A stretch of DNA of 53,128 bases from Comamonadaceae bacterium (GCA_027486255.1 JAIXPL010000005.1:1-53128); one strand, 5' to 3'; numbered from the stretch's first letter, positions 38,888 to 50,535 are shown. Notes: generated by a model from the letters alone, not told the origin. Numbers and translations: made by a program.

Positions 38888-40102
38888 TCAAGGCATCTGC
38901 CTGAAGGGCGTGCGTTGCTGCAGGTGCTCCATATAGTCTTCGATGCCGGCGCCTTCGCGCTCGAGAAAGCGTTCCACCGCATCGGCAAAAGCCGGGTGCG
39001 CCAGCCAGTGGGCGCTGGTGGTGCGCACCGGCAGCAGGGCCCGGGCCATCTTGTGTTCACCCTGGGCGCCGCCTTCAAAGCGCTGTACCCCGTGCGCGAT
39101 GCACCAGGCCAGCGGCTGGTAGTAGCAGGCTTCGAAGTGCAGGCAATCCACCCGCTCGAGCGCTCCCCAGTAGCGCCCGTAGGCGGTGGATGTTGCATTG
39201 GGGCTGTCGTCTGCAGCTGAGTCGCTCAGGCCGATCAGGCTGCTGGCGATCGGTTGGCCCCCGCGTTCGGCCATGAAGAGCAGCCAGTTCTCAGGCATCT
39301 CACGCGCCATGAGGGTGAAAAAGTCTGCGCTCAGGTAGGGCGCATTGCCATGCTCCAGGTAGGTCCGCTCATAGCAGCGGTAGAAGAAGCTCCAGTCCTC
39401 GGGCTGGATGTCGCGCCCCCGCGCCCAGCGAAAGTGCACCCCGGCCTCTTGCACTTTGCGGCGCTCTTGCCGGATCTTCTTGCGCTTGTCCTGGCTGAGG
39501 GAGGCCAGAAAGTCATCGAAATCACCAAAGGCCGAGGGCTGCGTGTCGGTGGCGGCCGGGGAGGCGTTGTTCCAGTGGAATTGCACCGTGTGCCTGAGCA
39601 TCAGTCCAGCGTCCGCGCAGGCGCTGACGTCGGCCTCGGCCAGGAACAGCAGGTGCAAGGACGACAGGCCCTGGCTGGCGCACCAGTCGCGCAGCGCAAC
39701 GACCAGCTGCGCCCGGGTGGCATGGTCGCGGGCGAGCAGGCGCGGACCCGGTACCGGGGTGAAGGGCGGCGCCACCACCGCCTTGGGGTAATAACTCAGG
39801 CCGTGCTGCTGGTAGGCGTTGGCCCAGGCCCAGTCGAAGACGTATTCCCCGTAAGAGTGGGTCTTGAGGTAGAGCGCGCAGGCGGCCACCAGCTCCTCGC
39901 CCTCCCACAGGGTGAGCCAGCGCGGTGTCCAGCCGGCGCGGGGGGTGGCGCTGCCGCTGTCGTGCAGAGCCGCCAGGTATTCATGGCGCATGAAGGGGTT
40001 GAGCGTGCCGTCCGTCTGCCGGGCCAGCAGTGCATTCCAGGCCGAGCATGCAACCTCGCCGGGGCTGTCCAGCACCCGGATGACATAATTGTTTTCAACC
40101 AT
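38888..40102 (-). CDS. GNAT/FemAB-like acyltransferase (COG3146, peptidogalycan family)
   Basis: Conserved bacterial protein with an acyl-CoA N-acyltransferase fold, 404 residues, function not established. Landmarks are NPFMRHEYLAALHDSG near the N-terminus, the basic segment SQDKRKKIRQERRK in the middle, and HFEACYYQPLAWCIAHG followed by FEGGAQGEHKMARAL toward the C-terminus. It is soluble with no signal peptide. It is divergent from nadE, 56 bases apart. Confidence 0.83.
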   Translation of the reverse strand: MVENNYVIRVLDSPGEVACSAWNALLARQTDGTLNPFMRHEYLAALHDSGSATPRAGWTPRWLTLWEGEELVAACALYLKTHSYGEYVFDWAWANAYQQHGLSYYPKAVVAPPFTPVPGPRLLARDHATRAQLVVALRDWCASQGLSSLHLLFLAEADVSACADAGLMLRHTVQFHWNNASPAATDTQPSAFGDFDDFLASLSQDKRKKIRQERRKVQEAGVHFRWARGRDIQPEDWSFFYRCYERTYLEHGNAPYLSADFFTLMAREMPENWLLFMAERGGQPIASSLIGLSDSAADDSPNATSTAYGRYWGALERVDCLHFEACYYQPLAWCIAHGVQRFEGGAQGEHKMARALLPVRTTSAHWLAHPAFADAVERFLEREGAGIEDYMEHLQQRTPFRQMP

Positions 40103-40158
40103 TCGCGTTCCTGCTGAGCACGGGCTCGGGCGCCTGTTCTAGCTTTTCCCTGTTGCCG

Positions 40159-42265
<2,107 letters not shown>

Positions 42266-42277
42266 GGCGCCGGCCAC

Positions 42278-42862
42278 TCAGATCTGGTCCAGGTGCGGCG
42301 CCAGGCTCAGGCCGGCGGACTGCACCAGCTCTTGCATCAAAGCCCCGGGCCGGTCGGAGCTGCGGATCAGGTCCATCTGCCAGGAGCCCATGAAGCCCTG
42401 GGCCGTGCTGTGCGCCAGGAAGCTCAGCATTTGGTCGTAGTAGCCCTCAACGTTGAGCAGCCCGATGGGTTTGTCGTGGTAGCCCAGTTGGCGCCAAGTC
42501 CAGACCTCAAAGAATTCTTCCAGCGTCCCGATGCCGCCGGGCAGAGCCAGGAAGGCGTCGGCGCGTTCGGCCATCATGCGCTTGCGCTCGTGCATGTTGT
42601 CCACGATGTGCAGTTCCGTGCAGCCCCGGTGGGCGTATTCCTTGTCCACCAAGGCCTGTGGAATGATCCCCACCACACGGCCACCGGCGGCCAGCGTTGC
42701 ATCAGCCACGGTCCCCATGAGGCCGTTGTGGCCGCCGCCGTACACCAGTTGCCCACCGTGCCGGGCGATCCAGCGCCCCACCTCCTGCGCCACCGCGGTG
42801 TAAGCCGGCTTGGCGCCCGCTCGGGAGCCGCAGTAGACACACAAGGAAAATGCCGGGCTCAT
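42278..42862 (-). CDS. LOG-family protein (TIGR00730; nucleoside-monophosphate phosphoribohydrolase-like)
   Basis: Rossmann-fold protein of the Lonely Guy family. Members hydrolyse nucleoside 5'-monophosphates, including cytokinin ribotides, to free base and ribose 5-phosphate. The 194 residues from ATG 42862 include LCVYCGSRAG, VYGGGHNGLMG and the active-site PGGIGTLEE with HERKRMM. Its start overlaps the dgkA stop as ATGA. The real substrate in this organism is unknown. Confidence 0.9.
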   Translation of the reverse strand: MSPAFSLCVYCGSRAGAKPAYTAVAQEVGRWIARHGGQLVYGGGHNGLMGTVADATLAAGGRVVGIIPQALVDKEYAHRGCTELHIVDNMHERKRMMAERADAFLALPGGIGTLEEFFEVWTWRQLGYHDKPIGLLNVEGYYDQMLSFLAHSTAQGFMGSWQMDLIRSSDRPGALMQELVQSAGLSLAPHLDQI

Positions 42863-43287
42863 GCGAAGCGGGCCCAAATGGCCATGACCCAGGTCAGGCC
42901 ACACAGCAGCAGGGCCAGCAGCACGGCGGCACTGCCGATGTCCTTGGCCCGTTTGGAAAATTCATGCCATTCCGGACCGATGCGGTCGATGGCTGCTTCC
43001 ACGGCCGTATTGAGCAATTCCACGATCATCACCAGCAGGACGCTGCCGGCCAGCAGCACCCGCTCCACCCATGTGCGGCCCAGCCACATGCTCAGGGGCA
43101 ACAGAAAGGCTGCGGCGATGACCTCCTGACGAAAAGCGGTCTCTTGCCAGCCCTGCCTGAGGCCCGCCCATGAAAAGCCTGCGGCGTGGATCACGCGGTT
43201 GAGCCCGGTGCGTTGTTTTTGCAGGCTGGCCGGATCGTCTTGGCGAGACTCGGTGTCGGGAGGGGTAGGGGGCAAAGGTGCGGACAT
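42859..43287 (-). CDS. dgkA: Diacylglycerol kinase
   Basis: Small inner-membrane enzyme recycling diacylglycerol to phosphatidate. From ATG 43287 the protein is 142 residues with an N-terminal soluble extension of about 30, longer than the classical 120. Three membrane helices follow, with the catalytic region QEVIAAAF and the motif ELLNTAVEAAIDRIG. The open frame further upstream runs through non-coding sequence and the neighbouring repeat. It is translationally coupled to the LOG gene. Confidence 0.93.
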   Translation of the reverse strand: MSAPLPPTPPDTESRQDDPASLQKQRTGLNRVIHAAGFSWAGLRQGWQETAFRQEVIAAAFLLPLSMWLGRTWVERVLLAGSVLLVMIVELLNTAVEAAIDRIGPEWHEFSKRAKDIGSAAVLLALLLCGLTWVMAIWARFA

Positions 43288-43366
43288 GGCCAGCCATTGT
43301 GACGCAGGGACTTCCCCGCCAAGATAAGCGGGAGCAGGCTTGCCGGCTTGGCCAGCCCTCGGGCTC

Positions 43367-43906
43367 TCAGTCTTTGTCTTTGTCTTTGTCTTTGTCTTTG
43401 CGTGTGGGGGGCTCGCTGCTGACCAGACGCGTGCGTGCCAGCACATCGTGGGGGAACTGGCGGTCACGGTGCAGTCGGGCGAGCAGCATCCACACCAGGA
43501 TCCAGGCGAGGCTAAGGACCAGGACGAAGCGGGCATCCAGGCCCAGTGCCCAGGTCAGGCCCCAGGGCGGAATGAACCAGAGCCAGCTCAGCATGTAACG
43601 CAGCAGGGCCTGCTTTTGCGACAGCGGCCGGCCTTCGCGGTTCACCACGCGGATGTGCCAGGTCTTCATGGCCAGGGTCTGGCCCCGCGACCAAAACCAG
43701 GTGAAGTAGATGCCCAACACCAGAAAAAGGAAGAACTGCTGGGGATGGCGGTTTTCCAGAGCGTGACGGGTTTGGCTGAGGGTGCTGAAGAGGTAGTCGG
43801 CAATGAACAGCACGCCAAACAGCAACATGCCTTCATAAAGCCAGCACGCCATGCGGCGCGCAATCGATGGGGTGGGCAGGGGAAGGGCGTTCAAGGCGGT
43901 GCTCAA
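43367..43906 (-). CDS. RDD-family membrane protein
   Basis: Integral membrane protein with an RDD domain, 179 residues, function unknown. The N-terminus carries the family-like ARRMACWLYEGML; two or more hydrophobic segments follow, with KTWHIRVVNREGRPLS as the cytoplasmic part. The C-terminus ends in five Lys-Asp pairs encoded by a hexanucleotide repeat right before the stop. It is the last gene after DUF3106, 43 bases apart. Confidence 0.87.
   Translation of the reverse strand: MSTALNALPLPTPSIARRMACWLYEGMLLFGVLFIADYLFSTLSQTRHALENRHPQQFFLFLVLGIYFTWFWSRGQTLAMKTWHIRVVNREGRPLSQKQALLRYMLSWLWFIPPWGLTWALGLDARFVLVLSLAWILVWMLLARLHRDRQFPHDVLARTRLVSSEPPTRKDKDKDKDKD
43370..43399 (-). repeat. GTCTTT x5 tandem repeat at the end of the RDD gene
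   Basis: Five perfect GTCTTT units (AAAGAC on the coding strand) encode (Lys-Asp)5 directly before the stop codon. The sequence is AT-rich against a GC-rich background. Its unit is close to the GAYAGA repeat in addB, GACAAA against GACAGA when read in the same phase. Confidence 0.9.
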
Positions 43907-43949
43907 CTCGGACTGGAAAGGGGGCAGCCTGAGCGCCCGGACCGGCAGT

Positions 43950-44576
43950 CTAGTTGCTCGACGAAGGCTCCGCAGCAGCCGGGGTTTCAGCCGGCTTGGG
44001 CGCCTTGGCGGTGGCTACGGGGGGTACGACAGCCAGCTTCCTGGTGGGCACGGGTTGAACAGCCGGCGCGGCACCCAGGGGACGAGATTTGGTGTTCTCG
44101 CTCAATTTCTGGCGTTCTTCCGCTGGCAGGGCCTGATAGGCCTCCCATTTGGCGAGCTTCTCCGCTGGGGTGAGCTCCCGGGCGATCTCGGTGGTCTTGC
44201 CGAAATTCAGGCGGGCCTGGGCCCGCTCCAGGGGTGTGAGCGCAGCCCATTCGGTCATGCGCTCATGCATCTTGGCCTGCTCGCTGGCCGAGAGGGAGGG
44301 GTAGTTCTTGGAGACCTCCAGCCATTTGCGCTGATGGGCCGGGCTCAGGGTGTCCCAGGTCCCGGCCAAGGGCTCCAGGGCTTGCTTCTGGGTGGGTTTG
44401 AGCCGGTGCCAGCCAGAACCGGATGCCGGGGGCTTGGCCGCTGCCACGGGCTTGGGGGCAGGTGCCTCCTCTGTACCGGACGCCAAGGCCGACAGGCCCG
44501 CCAACAAGAGCGCAGCGCCAAGCAGCAGGCGCAAGACATGCGGCAGAAGCTGGGTCGTCGGGTGGGAGGGCATCAT
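43950..44576 (-). CDS. DUF3106-domain secreted protein
   Basis: Exported protein of unknown function, 207-208 residues; two adjacent ATGs (44576, 44573) are equally possible starts. The N-terminal signal sequence ends near SALASG. The core is a chain of short helical repeats, each with a Trp or Leu and a basic turn (LSPAHQRKWLEV, LTPLERAQAR, LPAEERQKL), typical of DUF3106. The C-terminal tail is Pro/Ala rich. It lies downstream of DUF3619 and the ECF sigma gene in what looks like one operon. Confidence 0.85.
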   Translation of the reverse strand: MMPSHPTTQLLPHVLRLLLGAALLLAGLSALASGTEEAPAPKPVAAAKPPASGSGWHRLKPTQKQALEPLAGTWDTLSPAHQRKWLEVSKNYPSLSASEQAKMHERMTEWAALTPLERAQARLNFGKTTEIARELTPAEKLAKWEAYQALPAEERQKLSENTKSRPLGAAPAVQPVPTRKLAVVPPVATAKAPKPAETPAAAEPSSSN

Positions 44577-44604
44577 GAGTTGGGAGTGCGGCAGGGGGCA
44601 GGAC

Positions 44605-45030
44605 TCAGAGGTCTTTTTGGAGGAACTGGATGAAACCGGGGTCAGCATAGGCCGCCGGTGGCAGGTCGTCGGTGAGCAGGGCCATGTCGACATCGGCCAA
44701 TTCACGCGCGCGCTCATCGCTCATGATGTCGCTGATACCGAGCAGCCCGATGACCAGCACGCCCAAGGCCAAGGCGGCGCTCAGCCGACCGAACAGGCCC
44801 ATGCCTTCCTCACCGCCCCAGCCCAGGGCAGCGGTCTGACCTTGGGCCACCCAGGCTGATGCGTGGCGAAGTTCCACCTTGCGCTGGGCGAGGGCGCGCT
44901 CCCTGCCGGCGCGCAGGCGTTCCGTGATTTCGTGCGAAAGTTCGGCCGTTCCCAGGTTGAGCTGGGCGGCCAGTTTCAGACCCTGGCGGTCGGTCATCAC
45001 TTCGGCAAGGCGAGGGTGGTAGCGGGTCAT
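44605..45030 (-). CDS. DUF3619 protein, possible anti-sigma factor
   Basis: The 141-residue product begins at ATG 45030, which overlaps the sigma-factor stop as ATGA. An N-terminal helical, charged half (about 1-75) is followed by one membrane segment (about 80-100, AALALGVLVIGLLGI) and a short acidic C-terminus. This single-pass topology and coupling to an ECF sigma gene are what is seen for anti-sigma factors. The regulatory role is inference; the family is annotated only as unknown function. Confidence 0.82.
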   Translation of the reverse strand: MTRYHPRLAEVMTDRQGLKLAAQLNLGTAELSHEITERLRAGRERALAQRKVELRHASAWVAQGQTAALGWGGEEGMGLFGRLSAALALGVLVIGLLGISDIMSDERARELADVDMALLTDDLPPAAYADPGFIQFLQKDL

Positions 45031-45599
45031 AGTCTGATTCCTTTGGCGCTCAAGGCTTTGCTGAGGGCCTGAACCGCCCGGGAACAATGTGTTTTGACAC
45101 TGCCTTCCGAGCAGCCCATGGCCGCAGCCGTCTCGGCCACGTCCATCTCCTCCCAATAACGCATGAGGAAGGCTTCGCGTTGACGTCCCGGGAGTTCCAT
45201 GATGTGGCCCTCAAGTTCTTGCAGGATTTGTGCCCGTTCCAGGGAGTCCTGGGCACTTTCGCCCTCGATCCCCCGGTTCTGCTCTTGACTGTCCCAGATT
45301 TCCAGAAGATCGAAGTCTTCTTGCCCATCGGCTGCCGAGAGCTCGCTCAGGTTGGTGAAGTGGGCGTTGCGGGTTTTTTGGCGGCGAAACCAGTCCAGGG
45401 TGGTGTTTGACAGGATGCGCTGGAACAGCATGGGCAACTCGGCGGGGGGGTTGGCGCCGTAGTGTTGTGCCAGCTTGAGCATGCTGTCCTGGACGATGTC
45501 GAGCGCGGCCTCCTTGTCCCGGACGTGGTAATAGCTGCGCTTGAAAGCGCGCTTTTCCACGCTGCGGAGGAACTCGGAGAGCTCTTTTTCTGTGGCCAC
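45027..45599 (-). CDS. ECF-type RNA polymerase sigma factor
   Basis: Alternative sigma-70-family factor, 190 residues. Region 2 is at about 10-75 (YYHVRDKEAALDIVQDSMLKL) and region 4 at about 130-185 (LPGRQREAFLMRYWEEM...EGSVKTHCSRA). Regions 1 and 3 are absent, as in ECF factors. It is the first gene of the sigma/DUF3619/DUF3106/RDD run. No signal or target promoter can be identified from the window. Confidence 0.9.
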   Translation of the reverse strand: MATEKELSEFLRSVEKRAFKRSYYHVRDKEAALDIVQDSMLKLAQHYGANPPAELPMLFQRILSNTTLDWFRRQKTRNAHFTNLSELSAADGQEDFDLLEIWDSQEQNRGIEGESAQDSLERAQILQELEGHIMELPGRQREAFLMRYWEEMDVAETAAAMGCSEGSVKTHCSRAVQALSKALSAKGIRL

Positions 45600-45917
45600 G
45601 GGAAATGGGTCTAGCCTGAGGACGCTACCCGGCCGCTGCGCCGGAGGGTTCCTCGTGAAGTCTTATGTGGGGCTTTGCTTTACAGACGGCCGCGATTATG
45701 CACCTCAGGGCTGTGCAAGAAGGCGATGTGGGTCAGGCGCATGGCCAGGCTCTTGGGCATGTCATAATCTCTGGCTCACTAAAAATGCAAAAGGGTCTGG
45801 ATCCGGCGGAGCATGAATTCGCCCATGGTCACAGGTCTCAAGTCTTGACGCCGTCTCACGAGGATGGGCGAAGAGGCACCCAAGGTTTTTCGTTAGAGAA
45901 ATTCACAAAGGTTCATC
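45600..45917 (+). promoter_or_regulatory. 318-bp region between the ECF sigma gene and ilvI, with a likely ilvI promoter
   Basis: This gap separates divergent transcripts. An extended -10 element TGTCATAAT at 45760-45768 would give a start near 45775 and a leader of about 140 nt; no good -35 is seen. The leader has a short ORF from ATG 45785 that runs past the ilvI start in another frame. It is not rich in Ile, Leu or Val codons, so I see no attenuator like that of leuA. The ilvI ribosome-binding site is weak (AAAGG). Confidence 0.4.
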
Positions 45918-47693
45918 ATGGAAATCTCCAAGGCGGAACTCGCTTCCGCAGCTGCTGTCACCCCTTCCGATAAAAATTCCGAGCTGATGGGCTCGGAAAT
46001 TTTGGTGCGCGCCCTCATCGAAGAGCAGGTCAAGTACATCTGGGGCTATCCCGGTGGGGCCGTTCTTTACATCTACGACGCCCTGTACCGCCAGGACACC
46101 ATTCAGCACGTTCTGGTGCGCCATGAGCAGGCTGCCGTCCATGCCGCCGACGGTTATGCGCGGGCCACCGGCGAGGTGGGCGTGGCACTGGTGACCTCCG
46201 GCCCCGGGGCCACCAACGCGGTCACCGGCATTGCGACCGCCTACATGGACAGCATTCCCATGGTGATCATCACCGGGCAGGTGCCGACGGCCGCCATTGG
46301 CCTGGATGCCTTCCAAGAATGCGACACCGTGGGCATCACCCGACCCATCGTCAAGCACAATTTCCTGGTCAAGGACGTGCGCGACCTGGCCTCGACCCTC
46401 AAAAAGGCCTTTCACATTGCCCGCACCGGCCGTCCAGGCCCGGTGGTGGTGGACATTCCCAAGGATGTGTCCGTCAAGAAATGCGCTTACGACTACCCCG
46501 AGACGGTGGAAATGCGCAGCTACAACCCGGTGCGCAAGGGCCATGGCGGCCAGATCCGCAAGGCCTTGCAACTGTTGATGTCGGCCAAGCGTCCTTACAT
46601 CTACACCGGCGGCGGCGTGCTCCTGAGCAACGCCTCGCAGGAGCTGCGCACCCTGGTGGACCTGCTGGGCTACCCGGTCACCAATACGCTGATGGGCTTG
46701 GGTGCTTACCCGGCCACCGACCGCAAGTTCCTGGGCATGCTGGGCATGCACGGCACCATCGAGGCCAACAACGCCATGCAGAACTGCGATGTGCTGCTGG
46801 CCATCGGCGCCCGCTTCGATGACCGCGTGATCGGCAACCCCAAGCACTTCGCGCAGAACGAACGCAAGATCATTCACATCGACATCGACCCTTCCAGCAT
46901 CTCCAAGCGGGTGAAGGTCGACATCCCCATCGTGGGCGATGTCAAGGATGTGCTGACTGAACTGCTGAACATGATCAAGGAATCGGGCCTCAAGCCCGAT
47001 GCCCCGGCCCTGGGCCAGTGGTGGCAGACCATCGAAGGCTGGCGCAGCCGCGACTGTTTGAAGTTCGACCGTGGCAACACGGAGGTGATCAAGCCTCAGA
47101 TGGTCATTGAGACCCTGTGGAACATGACCCAGGACGTGGAGGCCTACATCACCTCCGACGTGGGCCAGCACCAGATGTGGGCCGCGCAGTTCTACAAGTT
47201 CAATGAGCCGCGCCGCTGGATCAATTCGGGCGGCCTCGGCACCATGGGCGTGGGCATTCCATATGCCATGGGCATCAAGCTGGCCAAGCCCGAGAGCGAG
47301 GTCTATTGCGTCACGGGCGAAGGCTCGGTGCAGATGTGCATCCAGGAGCTCTCCACCTGCCTGCAGTACAACACCCCGATCAAGGTTCTGTCGCTCAACA
47401 ACCGCTACCTGGGCATGGTGCGCCAATGGCAGGAGATTGAGTACTCTGGCCGCTACAGCCACAGCTACATGGATGCCTTGCCTGATTTCGTGAAGCTCGC
47501 CGAGGCTTATGGCCACGTCGGCATGCTGATCGAGCGTCCACAAGACGTCGAGCCGGCATTGCGCGAGGCCCGCAAGCTCAAGGACCGCACCGTGTTCATG
47601 GATTTCCGCACGGACCCGACGGAAAACGTGTTCCCCATGGTGCAGGCCGGCAAGGGCATCACCGAAATGCTGCTGGGGAGCGAAGACCTCTGA
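45918..47693 (+). CDS. ilvI: Acetolactate synthase large (catalytic) subunit
   Basis: Thiamine-diphosphate enzyme condensing pyruvate with pyruvate or 2-oxobutyrate, the first common step to valine, leucine and isoleucine. The 591 residues start with a short polar leader and have the catalytic Glu in [28 protein letters not shown] follows, and the diphosphate-binding motif is GEGSVQMC...LSLNN. It pairs with the regulatory subunit gene 127 bp downstream. Confidence 0.97.
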   Translation: MEISKAELASAAAVTPSDKNSELMGSEILVRALIEEQVKYIWGYPGGAVLYIYDALYRQDTIQHVLVRHEQAAVHAADGYARATGEVGVALVTSGPGATNAVTGIATAYMDSIPMVIITGQVPTAAIGLDAFQECDTVGITRPIVKHNFLVKDVRDLASTLKKAFHIARTGRPGPVVVDIPKDVSVKKCAYDYPETVEMRSYNPVRKGHGGQIRKALQLLMSAKRPYIYTGGGVLLSNASQELRTLVDLLGYPVTNTLMGLGAYPATDRKFLGMLGMHGTIEANNAMQNCDVLLAIGARFDDRVIGNPKHFAQNERKIIHIDIDPSSISKRVKVDIPIVGDVKDVLTELLNMIKESGLKPDAPALGQWWQTIEGWRSRDCLKFDRGNTEVIKPQMVIETLWNMTQDVEAYITSDVGQHQMWAAQFYKFNEPRRWINSGGLGTMGVGIPYAMGIKLAKPESEVYCVTGEGSVQMCIQELSTCLQYNTPIKVLSLNNRYLGMVRQWQEIEYSGRYSHSYMDALPDFVKLAEAYGHVGMLIERPQDVEPALREARKLKDRTVFMDFRTDPTENVFPMVQAGKGITEMLLGSEDL

Positions 47694-47701
47694 GGCAGCA
47701 C

Positions 47702-47802
47702 GGAGGTCGCAAGACCTCCATTCCCAGCCCGCCCGTCTGGCGGGCTCCCCAGACGAATCTATTGACCGCCAAGCCCGTGCATTACCGTGCACGGGGGAGG
47801 GC
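47702..47802 (+). promoter_or_regulatory. Three consecutive hairpins between ilvI and ilvH
   Basis: GGAGGTC-GCAA-GACCTCC (47702-47719) has a GNRA tetraloop. AGCCCGCC-CGTCT-GGCGGGCT (47726-47746) is an 8-bp GC stem. CCCGTGCA-TTACCG-TGCACGGG (47774-47795) is an 8-bp stem enclosed by CCGCC (47766-47770) with GGCGG (47799-47803 region). None has a T-tract, so they are not terminators. Confidence 0.6.
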
Positions 47803-47820
47803 GGCGAAAAGAGGAATCCT

Positions 47821-48312
47821 ATGAAACACATCATCGCCGCCTTGCTCGAAAACGAAGCAGGCGCACTCTCCCGCGTTGTGGGCCTGTTCTCAGCCCGTGG
47901 CTACAACATCGAAAGCCTGACCGTTGCCCCGACGGAGGACCCCAGCCTCTCGCGTATGACCATCCAGACCACCGGGTCGGACGATGTCATCGAGCAGATC
48001 ACCAAGCACCTCAATCGCCTGATCGAAGTGGTCAAGGTGGTGGACTTGACCGAAGGCGCCTACACCGAGCGCGAGCTCATGATGGTGAAGGTGCGCGCCG
48101 TGGGCAAGGAACGCGAGGAGATGAAGCGCATGGCGGACATCTTCCGGGGCCGCATCATCGACGTGACTGAAAAGAGCTACACCATCGAACTCACGGGCGA
48201 TTTGTCCAAGAACGACGCCTTCCTGGAGGCCATTGACCGCAGCGCCATTCTCGAAACGGTTCGCACCGGTGCCAGCGGCATCGGCCGCGGTGAGAGAATC
48301 CTGCGCGTTTGA
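47821..48312 (+). CDS. ilvH: Acetolactate synthase small (regulatory) subunit
   Basis: Confers valine feedback control and raises activity of the large subunit. The 163 residues have an N-terminal ACT domain (ENEAGALSRVVGLFSARGYNIESL) and a C-terminal domain with SYTIELTGDLSKNDAFLEAI. AAGAGGAAT just upstream gives a good ribosome-binding site. It is also named ilvN in some annotations. Confidence 0.97.
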   Translation: MKHIIAALLENEAGALSRVVGLFSARGYNIESLTVAPTEDPSLSRMTIQTTGSDDVIEQITKHLNRLIEVVKVVDLTEGAYTERELMMVKVRAVGKEREEMKRMADIFRGRIIDVTEKSYTIELTGDLSKNDAFLEAIDRSAILETVRTGASGIGRGERILRV

Positions 48313-49452
<1,140 letters not shown>

Positions 49453-49490
49453 TCAGGCCCGGCGGCTTCAGCCGCTGGTGTTGATCGCAG

Positions 49491-49518
49491 GGCCGCCTTA
49501 GTGCGGCCTTTTGCTTTT
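49491..49518 (+). terminator. Terminator after ilvC
   Basis: GGCCGC and GCGGCC pair around CTTAGT and are followed by TTTTGCTTTTT. A second small hairpin (GCGGC-TTCA-GCCGC) lies just upstream of it. It ends the ilv unit before pssA. Confidence 0.8.
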
Positions 49519-49542
49519 TCATGTACCCCTTACACTTTCGTC

Positions 49543-50361
49543 ATGCACGACGGTCACGACACCCCCCACGACACCCCCACTGAAGGCCAGGAACCCCGAA
49601 AGCCGCGCAAGGGCATTTATGTCTTGCCGAACCTGTTCACGCTCGCGGCCTTGTTCGGTGGGTTCTATGCCATCGTGATGGCCATGAACGGCCGCTTCGA
49701 GCAGGCCGCCATCGGTGTGTTTTGTGCGATGGTGCTCGACAGCCTCGATGGGCGCGTGGCGCGCATGACCAATACGCAAAGCGCCTTCGGGGAGCAGATG
49801 GATTCGCTCTCGGACATGGTGTCCTTCGGAGCCGCGCCGGCGCTGATTGCCTATGTCTGGGCCCTCAAGGGCACGGGCCGCTGGGGCTGGATCGCCGCCT
49901 TCGTCTACTGTGCCTGCGCGGCGCTGAGGCTGGCCCGGTTCAATGTCAACACGGCTGTGGTGGACAGGCGTTTTTTCCAGGGCCTGCCTTCGCCCGCAGC
50001 GGCAGCCCTGGTCACCGGCTTTATCTGGCTCATGACCGAAGGTGGCATCCCCGGCGAGGACGTGCGCTGGGTCATGTTCGCTCTGACTCTCTACGCAGGC
50101 TTGACCATGGTCACTAATGTGCCTTTCTACAGCTTCAAGGACATCAGTATCAAGCGCAGCGTGCCCTTTGCCGTGATCGTGCTCCTGGCCCTGGGCATCG
50201 CCGTGATCAACATCGACCCCCCCACGGTCATCTTCGGCCTCTTCGTCATTTACGGCCTGTCTGGTTACGCCTTGTATGTCTGGCGCCGCACCAAGGGCAT
50301 GCCCACCAGTGTGATCTCTACCTCCACGGACGAGCCTGACGAGCGCGGCCTTCATAAGTGA
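49543..50361 (+). CDS. pssA: CDP-diacylglycerol-serine O-phosphatidyltransferase
   Basis: Membrane enzyme making phosphatidylserine, the precursor of phosphatidylethanolamine. From ATG 49543 the protein is 272 residues, with a polar N-terminus and about seven membrane helices. The CDP-alcohol signature DGRVARMTNTQSAFGEQMD-type motif is intact (DSLDGRVAR followed by DSLSDMVSFG). Its place between ilvC and leuA is conserved in Burkholderiales though functionally unrelated. Confidence 0.94.
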   Translation: MHDGHDTPHDTPTEGQEPRKPRKGIYVLPNLFTLAALFGGFYAIVMAMNGRFEQAAIGVFCAMVLDSLDGRVARMTNTQSAFGEQMDSLSDMVSFGAAPALIAYVWALKGTGRWGWIAAFVYCACAALRLARFNVNTAVVDRRFFQGLPSPAAAALVTGFIWLMTEGGIPGEDVRWVMFALTLYAGLTMVTNVPFYSFKDISIKRSVPFAVIVLLALGIAVINIDPPTVIFGLFVIYGLSGYALYVWRRTKGMPTSVISTSTDEPDERGLHK

Positions 50362-50417
50362 ACTCCTTGCTAGGACGATGGTCTGAGCTCATATGACTTT
50401 GTGATACATTGATTGCC

Positions 50418-50474
50418 ATGACTGATCGTCTGCTGTCCCTATTGCTCCTATCCCCATACGGGCGGAGACACTAG
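50418..50474 (+). CDS. leuL: leuA leader peptide
   Basis: An 18-codon ORF reads [18 protein letters not shown] and has six leucine codons in a stretch of seven (CTG CTG TCC CTA TTG CTC CTA). These include rare-type CTA and TTG codons in this GC-rich genome. It is too short for ordinary gene calling. No Shine-Dalgarno is visible; an extended -10 (TGATACATT, 50402-50410) would start transcription at or next to the ATG, so the leader may be leaderless. It precedes mutually exclusive helices and leuA. Confidence 0.85.
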   Translation: MTDRLLSLLLLSPYGRRH

Positions 50475-50535
50475 CGCGCACGCGTTTTCCCAGTCGACGG
50501 CCCGTTTGCTTGAGCATCCGGGCCGTTTTGCTTTG
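50458..50535 (+). promoter_or_regulatory. Leucine attenuator: antiterminator and terminator upstream of leuA
   Basis: The terminator is ACGGCCCG (50497-50504) paired with CGGGCCGT (50519-50526), followed by TTTGCTTTG. ACGGGC at 50458-50463, inside the last codons of the leader, can instead pair with GCCCGT at 50500-50505, which blocks the terminator. A ribosome stalled on the Leu codons would leave ACGGGC free and allow leuA expression; one reaching the stop would cover it and allow termination. Confidence 0.8.

Noticed and set aside
43288..43536. Upstream extension of the dgkA frame
   Set aside because: It passes through the hexamer repeat and intergenic sequence; the diacylglycerol kinase fold begins after ATG 43287.
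45785..45973. Possible leader peptide ORF before ilvI
   Set aside because: It lacks a cluster of Ile, Leu or Val codons, has no following terminator, and runs into ilvI in another frame.
45903..47834. 643-residue minus-strand frame opposite ilvI
   Set aside because: Shadow of ilvI; the protein has no domain and an excess of His, Val and Asp typical of antisense GC-rich frames.
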